From Ptiloglossa arizonensis (Eukaryota; Arthropoda; Insecta; Hymenoptera; Colletidae), in NCBI RefSeq assembly GCF_051014685.1, contig NC_135049.1, positions 32,443,531-32,507,530 on the forward strand: 64,000 bases of DNA. Direction: 5' to 3'. This document shows, piece by piece, positions 25,023 through 37,055 of this stretch (position 1 is its first letter; every line of letters begins with the position of its first letter). The notes beneath the pieces are model-generated. The model was not told the origin of the DNA and did not search any database. It saw nothing but the letters and a program-made list of their open reading frames with translations. Position numbers and translations under genes: made by a program.

Positions 25023-25247
25023 GGTAGACGACCCACGGACCGGAGCGTGTCGCGGTGGGTTACCGAAGTTTATAAACTTACCGACAACTCCAATTTCATC
25101 GCGAACTCGCCGGGGAACGTGACATTCGCACCGAGCGCTAATTCGGACGGAACCGACGCGACGCCTTACCCTTCGATACCCGGCAACTTTCCTTCCGTGT
25201 CGGGACGTTTATCGGTCAACGACCGAACGTCACCGACGATACAATGA
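25023..25247 (+). CDS. Candidate terminal exon, unknown protein
   Basis: I do not recognise the product. After an acceptor-like CTCGATTTCAAG (ending 25022) the frame stays open to TGA at 25245-25247, about 75 residues. It is rich in Asn, Thr, Ser, Pro and Asp (for example NSNFIANSPGNVTFAPSANS), unlike surrounding chance frames. No ATG precedes it in frame, so it would be a last exon. AATAAA occurs at 25503-25508. No domain or membrane segment is visible. Confidence 0.25.
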   Translation, partial: GRRPTDRSVSRWVTEVYKLTDNSNFIANSPGNVTFAPSANSDGTDATPYPSIPGNFPSVSGRLSVNDRTSPTIQ

Positions 25248-26710
25248 CCCTAATGACAACAGCAACGACCACCACCACGAACGATCGTGTTCGACCGTAG
25301 TTGCGGCGACTTCTCTCTTTCGATTAACGAGAGCCCGGGACACTTTGTTCGTTTTGTTCGCGTTGCGGTTATCCGGAGCTCGATCGCGCGAAGACAGCCT
25401 CGACGAACGACTTTGTACGTCGTTCTTCGAGAACCCGACGAACACGAGAGTTTCGAGAAACGCGGGTACATCGCGAAAGTATACAGTATTTATCGATGCG
25501 AAAATAAACACGTATCTCTGGTCGAGCGGTAGCACGTTTACAGACGCGGCAACGAGTCTCTCAAGAACATCGGTGGGCGCGATGCTCGTTTTCGAGGCAG
25601 AATTTCGTCCCCGGATTCAAGGCGCGAACGATCCGCGCGCGTTGTCGCTTCGAAGTTTCGTTCGTTCTCCGTTTGCTTCGAGCGGGCAGTTCCCTCGTAT
25701 CCGAGAACCCCGTCTCGAATTCCAGTCAGTCGACGGACCCGATCTTTCGCCTCGAAACCGAGGACGACGTCGTGATTTTAAGGAAGCAAAACGGATTCCA
25801 GGAGCGTATTCTACGGCGAACGCGAAACCGTTTTCGCTTCGGATCGATCCCTTTGACTCGACGACTCGGAGGGGCTGGTCCGTTTCGTATCCCGCGGAAG
25901 CAAATCGCGTTCGATCGGGTGCGAAAAGACCCGGGACGAGAAACGGGAAGACAAAGAAAGCGGAGGAGAAAGGAACGATCTGTTCGCCGGAATGGCAGCA
26001 GCGAGAGGACCGAGAACCGGGCAAATGAACGATAAAGAGAGGAAGCGAGGGAACGCGCGCGAGTGAGCGAGCGAGCGAGCGTTCTCGCGAGCATTCTCGC
26101 CAAACGAGATTTATGCCCAACGGCGGCGAGCAGGGGCCGACGATAAAGAGGAGGAACCGATCGGAGAAAAGCTCGAATCGACTTTCGGCTCGCGGCCAAA
26201 TATTTGCCGGAGCATAATCCGAGCCGCGCCGCTAAGGAGAACCGACCGACTACTCTCCTTCGCGGAGTGCTTTCACAGCATTCCGAATTGATTTGGGGCG
26301 CGAACCCTATCAGCTTCGCGGGGCCAACGATCGAGGAAACGAGCATTGTATTTCTCCGTTCACCGAGCGTGATCTATCGACGAGTATCGAGAGAAATCTT
26401 CTTACTCGGAACTTAATCTTCTTACCACGGTAATGCCTCGGGTATTGATCAAATTCGTTGCACGGATTCGGGAAACTACTCGTGCTGTGTCGTTTGTATC
26501 TCTTCGATTCGCGGAATCCACCGTCGTTTCGTAACTTTGTCCCGTTTCGTCTCGTTCGAGTTCCACCGAACAAAAATTCTCCGTTCGCGTCTCGCGCGTC
26601 GATAATAGGCGGACTCGATTTACGAGCGTTACCGTACTTTCTACGCTGGACTTTCGATACGCTTTTGAGCGGTCCTAGAGGTGTCTAAGTTGAAAAAGGA
26701 GAGGGGAGAG
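25248..26710. other. Non-coding, CpG-rich stretch
   Basis: No supported gene. AATAAA at 25503-25508 could serve the candidate exon at 25023-25247. A (GAGC)n run lies at 26061-26081. Confidence 0.5.
26061..26081. repeat. (GAGC)n short microsatellite
   Basis: About five GAGC units, the first imperfect. Confidence 0.85.
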
Positions 26711-26876
26711 CGTTTCAATCCTGGGCCTGGTAGTGGATTCGTCGAGAAAGCAACCTAGCAGGCCCTGCCTTGTACGCCGGGACGTTGTGAGATCGGTAAG
26801 GGACCGTACATATACGTATCGGAGCAGGTACGGGACACTTTCGGGAAACGGTCGGTGGCCAGTTTTCCTCTGGTGG
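26711..26876 (+). repeat. Dispersed 166 bp repeat R2, copy A
   Basis: Aligns without net length change to 46868-47033. Shared blocks include GGGCCTG near the start, CCCTGCCTT in the middle and CGGTGGCCAGTTT near the end. The reading frame is not conserved between copies, so it is not a shared coding exon. Equal length suggests either a short mobile element or a structured RNA sequence. The family is unknown to me. Confidence 0.75.
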
Positions 26877-26881
26877 TAAAC

Positions 26882-26941
26882 GTTTATAACACAGGAAGAA
26901 AGTTACAAACAAGGGAACGATTGCCAGAATTTCTCGCCATA
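26882..26941 (+). repeat. 60 bp repeat, forward copy
   Basis: Matches 29641-29700 in inverted orientation at about 90 percent, beginning GTTTATAACACAGGAAGAAA. It follows the R2 copy directly, so the two may be parts of one element. Confidence 0.8.
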
Positions 26942-29640
26942 GGATCTCGCTACACGTGGCAAGCGTGTGTAGCGCCGCCACAGGCTGGACTTTTCTCGCT
27001 CAATTTGTCTACGGTGGCTGCTTCGGCCCCGATAAATGTTTACTCGAACGAACGCCACGATTGCGCGCGAACGCCGAAAGAGTAGAGAAGAAAACGACCA
27101 ACGAACACCGAGAAACGTATTTCCTCGCGAAAAGAATTCTCCTCGCGGTATCGATGATATCGAAGGCCCCGATTTTCCAAAGTTGCTCGAGGCGCGATCG
27201 TACTCGAATCGAAAAAAAAAGAGCCGAAGCTCGATGAAAAATATATTTCCTTGCCGCTTGAACCGTGGCAAGTTCCATTTGTTTTCCCTCGCGACGAATT
27301 AATCGTCGAATTAATTCCAGAGAGCGCGAAACGAGGCGATGTTTCGCTCCGGGAATTGAATTCCGTTCGGACCCGATTCGATAAATAATTGTACGCGATT
27401 CTTTCCGGGCGTCGATCGTCGATCGATCGCGTGCCCGGTCGAGACTCTCGATTGGGTAGGGGAAAGAATCGTAAAAACGGGTCGTGGGTCGCGGAGGAAA
27501 GGAAGAGATCTTGACGGGACACGGTGTCCGCGAGGCGTTCTCCGAGGCAATTAATTCGAACGCGTCTAACGAGGGCGCAGGAAGTGTAACGTACGTCGGT
27601 AACCGCAACATGGTTAAGGCGTAACTGATACCAATTAAATCCTGAATGGGCACGGGGTTGGCGCGATGTGTACCTTATGTGCCTGGGAGGATCTCGCCGG
27701 GTGTATCCAGCGCTTGTAACACTAGACGAACGAGCCTCGAGCATATCCACGACAAGTACAACAAGAACAACAACGTCGGCGTCGGCATCGGTATCGGCAT
27801 CAACAACATCGGAGCCAAAATCCCGTACCGACTCGAAACACGCCCGATCCGTAGGAGGACTGGTTCGAAAGAGCGGAACGAGCTTCCCGTTTAATCCTAT
27901 CGCCGTGATTTCGGCCCGTTTCGAGCAATTTCGCGGAAACACCGCTCGTCGATCTTCAAGACGAACGATCGGGTATTGTTGTCGGTCGGTTGCGCCCCGT
28001 AATACTTTGCTCGCTCGTTAATAGTTTCTGCTCGGTTCCAGACACCGTTACGCGGGCGCAACGCTTTCGAGAAATGATCTCTGTTTAGTTCCGCTCGGGA
28101 TAGATCGCGTCCATAATTTTCTTCGCAAATGGGACGTCTCGAAACCGCGGCTCGCAAATTCTTGTACGCGGTAATAGTCCGCTCGAGGATAAAATTTGCA
28201 AGGAGGACTCGAGATCGGGTATCGTTCCACCCTCGGTCCGCTTATCGACGATCGGCCGTGTTTTCTTTTCTTTTTTTTTCCTCCGACCGCTGTCGTATCT
28301 ACGAGCGTACGATCCCTTTTTTCCGAAACGACCGGCTACTTTTGGAACGCGTCTCTTCGCGGATCTCGAAACGTGGAGAAATCGATCACCGTTCGGTCCC
28401 TTTGTACCCGTAGGGTTTCGCTCGAGTCGTCGCGGAGGGGTTCGTCGAATCGGTAATCAGCCGCGTCGGATAATTCGGAGAGGGCCCGGCCGAGTTCTTA
28501 ATTATTCGGAGGAGACTGCGAAGAAGCCGAACGAACGGCCTCTATCGGATCGCAATCGGGAAACGAAACTCTCTATTCTCGGGCCGTCGTTGCGCGTACT
28601 AATACACCGGGGAATCCGCTCCATTTCCACCTCCAATTATTTATGGAAAGCAGAAGGGAGGATTTAAGTGTCCCCGGTGTGCCTTGCTCATTATCATTTA
28701 AACTAGAATCCGAAAGGGTCCCGGGTTATCCTCGACTCGCGGAGCCTCGATCTTCCACGAACGCGTCGGAAGAAGGAGGCGAGCGGAGGCGAAACTGAAC
28801 CTCGACGCCGAGAGAAAGAAAAGAACCGGATAAGAAAATATTCCGGATAAGAGATCGGTCCGCGATTGCGCGACCAAGGGTACAACGCGAGGAGAACGAG
28901 GAGCGTTCTCGACTCTTCCGGCATCGACCCCGAGAGTTTACCGAAACCTGGCAATTACGAAGCTCGAAGTCTCCGATCGATCGCGAGAAACCGAGAACCA
29001 CGAGCGAACGGATCGTTCGAGACAGGACACCTCGGTGTATCGGTGTCCCGGTGTCCCGGTGTCCCGGTGTCACCTCCGTCCCTTTCGAAACCGGTCGAAC
29101 GGTGCCGTAACGTCGGTATCCGTTATCCGGATATCGTTGGACCCGGCTTACACCCGAAAGCCTCCGATCGTGTTAATACGTTACCGATTATCGATTTTCC
29201 ATCCTCCTACCAGCCGAAGGGTAGACCCCTCCCGCGAATAAGTAGCTCCTGTATTCTCCCCGTCGAGATTTATCAACGCGCGTGCAGCCAGAAACCGGAG
29301 GGTCGACGTTTGGATCGAGGGGACCGCGCCGAACGATTTTTCTTCGGACGTTGGGCCTTCGAGGATCGATCGAAAGGGTAACGGTCGGTCCACTTTTGCA
29401 ATGGTGGGTCGAAACATTGAGTCGTAGTTACAGAATTTGTAAGTTGTAGTGTCGATTGTAAAGACTCTCGTTGTTTCTGGCCGCATCTTAGAGGTAAGAT
29501 GCGTACTTGTCGCTGCAGACCCCATCGGCTAGTCCACGTGGGTTGCAGCTGCGTTGCATCGTCCGCGCGGGAACAGCTATTGTCAAAGTGAATTCTTGGA
29601 AGGTTATCTCCGTAGCTCTTGACCGTCGTGCCCCGTTATT
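26942..29640. other. Non-coding stretch
   Basis: No supported gene. A short degenerate GTCGGC/ATCGGT hexanucleotide run lies near 27777-27803, and an 8 bp minisatellite at 29033-29072. Frames of up to 300 codons here overlap on both strands and lack domains. A 9 bp stem hairpin, CGCATCTTA...TAAGATGCG, lies near 29483-29504. Confidence 0.5.
29033..29072. repeat. 8 bp minisatellite, five units
   Basis: Five CGGTGTCC-type units, the three middle ones identical. Confidence 0.9.
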
Positions 29641-29700
29641 TATGGCGAGAAATTCTGGCAATCGTTTCCTTCTTTGTAACTTTCTTCCTGCGTTATAAAC
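29641..29700 (-). repeat. 60 bp repeat, inverted copy
   Basis: Reverse complement of 26882-26941 with about five differences. The flanks do not match. Confidence 0.8.
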
Positions 29701-32306
29701 CGTGCCGATGTAACGACGCTACCCACGCTTGCCACCAGAGCGAGTCAACTCGATAACGCGTCTCTTCGGCCCTCCGCAGTAAGCGCGTCGGTTTCGCGAG
29801 AGGAACGCGAACAACGTCGAGCAATCTTTCATATCGAAACGTTCGACTCGATTCGCGTAAACGATTCGCGAGACGCCCCGACGAGAAAAGATGCATCCGC
29901 GATATCCGATCGCGGCTCAGCTCGGACGAAGAGCGGACTCGCTGACGCGCGAACCGTAGAGAAAGTACCAAAAGGGAACCCCCGAGAGTCTTGGAAGGGC
30001 GTCGAATCGGTGAAGGTTCGGGGCGAGCGGGGGACGGGGCGGGGGACGTGATGGGGGCCAGACGGGAGAAAAAGGGTAGCAGCGAGTGGAAAGGGAGAAT
30101 ACACACGGGGAAGAAGAAACCTTTCGAATCAATATGCGCCGCGAATCGGCACGATGGACTTCCCTCCGGTCTATTCGACAAAGTACCAGGGACTGCGAGA
30201 TCATCGTGAAAGCGACGCGGTCCCGGCTGATGGGCTTTTCAAGGTAGACGCTCACCGACGCAACGGAGACGGAGACCGAGACGTCGGTGAGCCAGGGGCT
30301 CGAACCGCCTAACCAGAATTCGATTCCTCGATCGCGGACGCGAACGAACGCGAACGGAATCCGCAAGAGGGAATCTTACCCGACTACGAACTCCGTGAAC
30401 GACCTCGTGATTGTGGACGGACCCGGGTCGTCTCAATTTGAGGGCGCAGCAGGCTTTTCGGCTACCACGGAACAACGTCCATCGGCTCTGTTCGAGCTAC
30501 GGTGACTCGTCCGGGTTTACGATACGAGGGAAAAAATGCCGGATCGTTTCTTTACGAGACCGACGCGAGTTTCTTGTCCGGTGCGCGACGCGGTTCGATG
30601 GACGGGGAACGATCCGTTTATCCGTTATCGAAACCGGATAAACGGAACAGTCCATCGAACGGTACCGAATCGAATACCGTGCGTTAGCTGGAACAGTCGG
30701 GTAATATTCCAGCGAACGCGAAGAGTCGTAAAGCTGGTCGACGAGGACGGTATCGCAAACTTCTCGTCGTTGCTCCGGGCCGCTTTTCCATCGTAATACG
30801 AAACGTCGCTGCAACGATCGTTCGATCGGTTATCGATCCTCGCGCTCCGGGTTTACAGACTTCGAACCTCGATCGAAATTGGCCGCGTCGAACGTACGAA
30901 TCGGGGGCCAAGAGTTCCCGCAAAATTCGCCCTACGACTCGTACCGCTCGAGCCTCGAGTTTGAATAAATATAGAATAATTAACCGGCGTTCGTTGGTCC
31001 CTCGGCAAGGGTGGTCCTTCGATAATATTGGTCGGCACACCGCGCGCAAATACGGCCCTGTTTGCTTTTCGGGGAAATTTCCATGAATTTTTCCGCCAGA
31101 GAAAAACCCTACAAAAATTTACACTCGTGTCTATTTCTGTAACTAGTTGTAAAAATCCCACGAGCGTTTAGCAATTACCTTTCGCCGAATCGAAACGTTC
31201 GTCGACGAAACTCTATCGCGAAACGAACACTCGCGCTCCGACGAATTATCGAATTGATTTTGCCTTTACGCGGCTTCGAGATATTATTTTCGATCGATTT
31301 TTCGCATACGGGAATCTCGAAGCGGCGAACGATCAGTTTTTAATCGACGCTTCCCGAGCAAAGTTGCACGAACTCTGGAACACAGTCCCGAGAAGTACTC
31401 GCGGAGAAACGCTCCGGAATCTCGAAGCAGAGTACGGAGTCGAGCAATAAAATTAACGATAAAGCTGTAACGGTAAACTACGAATCGTTCTCTTCCGCGA
31501 GACGACAAAACGCTCGAGATCGTCTCGATCGTCGACGTTTCGTAATCGCATCGCGTACGAGATCGTCCGATAAATACAATTTTCTATCGCGCAATTGTGT
31601 ATCGCGCAAACTCGTTCTCCGTATTTTGAAGTAGCGTTTTTTTGGGAAAGAACAATGATCCATCGGAGACGAACGAAAGACTCGAGGAGGAAATTTTACC
31701 GGTAAATCGAAGCTGGCCCGATCGTAGCGCGATCGATCTTTGCCGAATTGCGAGTTTCGGTCGCGCTCCGCGTCCCTTTTCTCTGGTTCTCGTGCTCGTC
31801 GGAATTGGGAATTTTCCGTAGGTAAAAATTCCCCATCGTCGAGGAGAAGTCCGATACCCTCGTAGCTCGGTTTGCGCGGGATTTTCAATGGCACCGAATC
31901 GCCGGTTCCCCACGGACGGGAACACCGCTCGCTTTTATCGTATCGTTTCGCCGAATCGCTCGAAAGCGGTTCGTTAACCGAGCTATTTAGACAGAGGATG
32001 AACCGACGGTTTATGACGGATCAACCCGGATGGATTTTTGTTTACGAAATTGCGGCCGCCGAGGGTGTTTTCGCAATGATTTTCCCGCGGCCGGGTACTC
32101 GACACCTGGGGGATTTTTCGTAATTTACGAGAGAAATGAATTTCCCGGCACGGTAAATGCATATTTTTGCCCGTATCGATGACCGGTCCCCTTCCCCTTC
32201 GTACGTTTGCACGCCCGGAAATTATTTGGCGAGCGAATTATCGGACAAACAGCTTTCCCGTGCCGCGCGTTGAACGAAGTTTCGAATTAACGAACGGAAT
32301 TATCGA

Positions 32307-32335
32307 GCCGCCGCCGCCGCCGCTGCCGCCACCGC
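32307..32335. repeat. (CCG)n trinucleotide run
   Basis: About nine CCG-like triplets with one CTG and one CAC interruption, followed by an A-rich purine tract. Confidence 0.85.
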
Positions 32336-33385
32336 TGAGCGCGAGAGAGAGAAAAAAAAAAGAAAAAAAGAAACAAAAATACGCAAAACCGTATCCCTCG
32401 GCTCTCGTTCTCCCCTCTTCCCTGTGCAACCGCGAAAAACGATATCCATCGCGATCCGCGGGAATTCGTTCTCCGCGGTTATTCTTTTTTTTTTCTTCTT
32501 CTTTTTTTTTCTCTACGCGGAAGAAACGAAACTCGGAAAACGCGCGAGGGGGGCAGCCGGTAACGGTGCTTCTCGTTCACGATCTCGCGAAATTTAATTC
32601 CATTCTGTTTGCGGGCCGAGTCCCCGCGGATCGTTATCCGAGGAGAATTATTAACGCCGCCGATCTGGCCAGGTAACGCGCCAATTTCATTACAGTTTCA
32701 GAGGGGGCAGGGACGAAAAAAAAAAAAGAAAAAAAAAACGTTTACTCGGGCGTCCATTGATCTTCGGTAAAAGGTACACCATCTGCGGCGTGTAATTGGA
32801 ATCCGAACGAACCAATTTCGAAATACATCGATTTCGCTCGTGAAAAAAAGATCGCCGGTCCAATTAGCGCTCACCGGGGTGGAGGGAGACGGTGGTCGAA
32901 CGTCTTTATAGCGGTCGGAGGAATTCCGTGGTGCGAGCACGAGCGGTTCTCGGGGTCGTCCCGTTCGATCTTCCGTGAGCAACGTTTTTCTCGCGAATCG
33001 ATCTCGTTTCGTATTTACGCGCTGGACTCGGAAAACGACGCGTACACCGGGCGACCGTGTCGTAAATTCGGGCTCGGTCTTAACGACGCGTCTCGCGAAA
33101 AGAGAAGAGAGAGAGAAAGGAAAAAGTAAAAAAAAAAACAATCGAAGCGTATTCAACGTTCGAAATTGACCGGCAGGGGCCAAGAGCGTTATTTTTCCGC
33201 GTAATAACAGCGATACGGGACGGTGGACGTAATTTAGCACGCAGCGACCAGCCAGTTTACAACTACGATGCGAAGATAAGCCCTGTTATTCCGATCGGCC
33301 GAAAATCCGCTGATACCGGCGACCAACGCTCTCCGGCCAATTGAATTAATTCCGGCAACAAGAAGGCTGCTAACGATTATTACCG

Positions 33386-33400
33386 CCCCCCCCCCCCCCC
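33386..33400. repeat. Poly-C tract
   Basis: Fifteen consecutive C residues. Confidence 0.9.
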
Positions 33401-33739
33401 TCCCTTCCGAGCCGCGGTGCCGTTTTGTTCGATCGTCGAGCTCGATCGGTTCCCTCGATTCCGAGCCGCACCGATCCGAGAATCGCAAGAAATATCTCGC
33501 AACGAATTCACGTGTAATCGGCGAATTACAAGGCAAATTGCCGAGCATATTTGACGGAGTTACAGCGGCGATCTTGATTTCGGGTTTCGATACGATCGCC
33601 TCGTTCGTTCGCGAGTTTCCAGCCGCGAGATACGAAACGAGCGATGCGCGGGTTCGAAACAATTCTCGAGGCGAAGAAACGTCGAGTTCGACGGACCGAG
33701 TTACGCGTTATCCTACGTAATTCGCAATTGTCGTTTTTT

Positions 33740-34440
33740 CGATCACAGACGAGTGTGCAAAATTCTTCATCTCTGTACAAGCCTCCAAATAATTGTACTC
33801 GTGCGGTGTATCGATGTATATTTAAGTATATTATAAGTTACAGTGTTACCGGTATTAGACGCGGTGTCGGTGATTAGTTTCGATTTCATTAATGGTAGAT
33901 CGACCGCGTATAAGACTAAGCTTATCGTCTCGATGCCCTCGACACGCGTCTTTATCGTCTTCGTCGCTTACGTCTTTTTCTGGTCTTTCGTCTTAGCCCG
34001 TCTTTCCAACTGTCCCGTCTTATTACGTCTTTTTACTCACACTGTTACGTACTCTGGACATACTGTCCGCGACATGCTCTGGACATACTGTCCTAAACGT
34101 TCCTCTCGAACTCTATACAACCACGCACATTCATTCTCTTTAACTCTAATCCTCAGTCTCTCTCACTTCAGACATTCGGTCACGTTCGACCATCCTAATC
34201 GTTCGTCTTTTCCAAACACTCTTCACTTTCTCCGAGCCACATGTATTCCCTTTCGTCCTCGTCGTTCCGCATTCTCACGCTCGGTCGTCTCGCAAGAGCC
34301 CTTGTAAAGGGATACTCGTGCCCTCCGCGAAACCTAGCGAACAGATCGGCGTCAAGTGTTCATCCTAACGCAGCTCTGTCCGCACGCTCTGTCTCTTCCG
34401 AGCCTGCGCTCGAAGCAGGCCCGAGCGGACACGGAAAATC
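33740..34440. other. Pyrimidine-rich, low-CpG block with TATA-like site
   Basis: Composition changes here: long CT-rich runs on the plus strand with few CpGs, unlike both flanks. TATATTTAAG near 33818 is followed about 25 bases later by TTACAGTG, a possible core promoter and start. Two identical GGACATACTGTCC palindromes lie at 34056-34068 and 34081-34093. The block could be an untranslated first exon or an old LTR-like insertion. I could not find paired ends. Confidence 0.35.
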
Positions 34441-36378
34441 CGATACCCCGCAATTTTTAAATATTATAATTGAACGACGGAGTTGTACGCGCGACTCTTT
34501 CTATTTTCTCGCAAACTCCCGGGATTTAATTGACGCACCGAAAATTGTCAACGTCCCGTGTCGAGAAGCGAGGGAAACACGAGTCGCGCGTGAAAAGAGA
34601 CACGATCGGTACACGCTCGATGGAATTAATTTTTTCGTACTCGACGCGGCGGAAAGGCGACAATATCGTCGACGAACCGAGAAACGTTTCGTCGTTGTTG
34701 GCCAACCGGGGAACCCTCGCACCAACGAACGGAGTACGGTACGATTCAATTACATCCGGTTGTCCCGTGTAAAACGCGGAACCTTTTGGGCCAGAGATTT
34801 CGTTAATTTCGCAACGCTCGGAGAAACGTTGAAAATCGGTTCTCTCTGCTCGTACGCGACGATAATTTCTTTTATCGTCGAAACCGCGAGAACTCTCGCG
34901 GCCGTGTTTAATATCGCGGTTGTAGAATTAATTTCGCCGGCGGGAGGCAGCCGGTAATCGTTCCCTGTAACGATAACGGTGCTCCTTTTCTCCGTTTCGA
35001 TCGGTCGACGTTGAACCGCGATACAAAGGTTCGAATTAAGGAAATGGAGTTCCGGTAGAGCGGCCGGACACGAACGTCGCGTAAAACCGGGGCCCTCGAG
35101 ATCGAAAAAAAAACCGAGCCAAGATCGATCGGATGGTAATCTCGACGGTTCCGCTTGCCGCGCGAACGAACTTTGTCGTTAATTTCGTTCTCGCGAGGCG
35201 GTCGCCGCGAACGAGCGACGAGAATCGTTCGATAACGAGAACGATCGTCGTTCTTGGAACGAGATCCGCTCTCGAGTGGCCGATAGCGTTGCCCGTTGAA
35301 CGAGAAATTAAGAAGATCGAGCGCCATCGAGGACGCGCGATGATTGTATCCGTCGAGAGGGCGTCTCGTTGTCCAGTTACCTTTTCACCGAGTTTTCCTC
35401 GAGACCGTGGTGTTCTCGGACCTGTAGCTTCGCGGTGCGTTCGAACGCGTCGTCTACTAGCTGGATTATTCCGCGAGGCTTGGAAATTATGAGGAAAATC
35501 GGTTCTGGAGGGGATCGACGGAGACGATCCGCTTTGTCGTTGTCGTTCTCGGGAGAGGTAACGCGATCGATACAAATTTTCGAGCAACGGAGTATTTTAC
35601 GAAGGCATACTTTTCGAAAAACCGTATTCTCCGACGCGTCTCGATTCCGTGCGGCAAGTTTTTAACGTGCAATTCACCCGGAAGAGCGTAGTCGGAAAGT
35701 CGAAAAGAATTTGAACGCCTCGACCGGTTACGTTCGTTGGTCGTTTTGGCGAAACGCGTAGTAAAAGATGAGCGCGTAGCTCGAGGCGGATGCTCGGTCC
35801 GTCCCCGATGCCAAGGGCGGTACCGGCTTCGTCGCTTCCGGCCCCTCCCGGTAAATACTCGGCGAGGAGATAAAGACGAGGCGCGAATCGTCGAGGAGGC
35901 GGTAACCGTTTCAAAGCTCTCGGTTCGAGGGCGGTTAACGAAGCATTAACGCTCGTGGTCCGCGCGGCAAGTTTCGTCCACGGGGAGAACGCTAGGGCAT
36001 TGTCGCGAGCCGAGCCGCGTGGCTCGTTTTCTTCTCACCGTGGTAACACGCGTCCATTGAAATCGAGAGACCACCGCCCCTTACGGTGGCGTCGTTTCAA
36101 CGGGCCATCGAAACGAGAGAATTTAATCGGGCCGCTCGAAACGATCGTCTTAATCCGCGCCGCCTGCTCCCAGGGCTCTCGGACATCTTCGGATTATCCT
36201 CTTGTTCGGCCCGCGGCTTACGCTCCCTGTTCGCGGGACTGCGTTTCCACCGTTCCGGACCGAATTATTTCGGAGAGACGGGGCCACGATCGACGATCGT
36301 CCGTGGGTGGTGTCTCCAGTTTACGATTTATCGTTATCGTTCAGCGATTTTCGAATTCTCGGGAAACGCTCGACGCGA
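34441..36378. other. Non-coding, CpG-rich stretch
   Basis: Nothing supported beyond chance frames. Confidence 0.5.
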
Positions 36379-36645
36379 ACAATTTCTAATCGTCGACGCA
36401 TTCGCGCGAACGCTAGACCACGGAGTTTTTAGAGAGCCTTGCGTCCCGTTGCAATTTCCGACATCTTCGAGCGTTGGAGAGTATTCGTTCGGTAGAGAAT
36501 CGAAGGTTCCTCGTCGTGAATAATTTCCAATGGTCGACGCATTCGCGCGATCGCTAGACCACGGAGTTTTCGGACGATCTTGCGTCTCGTCGCAATTCGC
36601 GACACCTTGGAGCGTTGGAGAGTATCGAAGGTCGCTGTTCGCGAA
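36379..36645. repeat. 141 bp tandem duplication
   Basis: GTCGACGCATTCGCGCGA starts at 36392 and again at 36533, 141 bp apart. The match continues through GCTAGACCACGGAGTTTT and GAGCGTTGGAGAGTAT. Two units, roughly 85 percent alike. Confidence 0.85.
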
Positions 36646-37000
36646 ACCGTACCCCCGAGAGACGAACTTCCTTCGGAGCGGCTTCGCGAACGACGGAAAT
36701 ATTTAGCGTCCACGATCGCTCGGACTCGCGAGCAATATCCTCGCGGGGGTATCGCTTCTCGAGGTTGCCACCGTTTCCGTAAACGAGATCGCTCGCTGGC
36801 TCGCTCGCCGAGAGGACGCCTTTAAAAACTAACCAAAGACGCTAAATTCCAGCGTCGGTCTTCGCGAACGCAACGAGCCGCGTTAAAATCGAATAAGGTC
36901 ACCGGTGAAACGTTCCACGGTGTCGACGCAGCGGAGACGACTTTCCGGCGACTCGAGCTTCCCTTCCTGCGGGATAATAGTTTCGGTCCGTGTTCGCCGC

Positions 37001-37055
37001 GACGCGACGCGACGCGACGCGACGCGACGCGACGCGTCGCGACGGGACGCGACGG
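37001..37055. repeat. (GACGC)n pentanucleotide array
   Basis: Eleven 5 bp units, the first seven identical, the last four with single changes. Confidence 0.95.

Larger units (their letters stand above)
29701..33690. other. Non-coding, CpG-rich stretch
   Basis: No supported gene. Holds a CCG run (32307-32335), A-rich tracts after it and a 15-base C run (33386-33400). Confidence 0.5.

Noticed and set aside
27040..27942. 300-codon minus-strand open frame
   Set aside because: Contains a low-complexity Asp/Ala/Val tract produced by the hexanucleotide run, and the plus strand is open over part of the same region.
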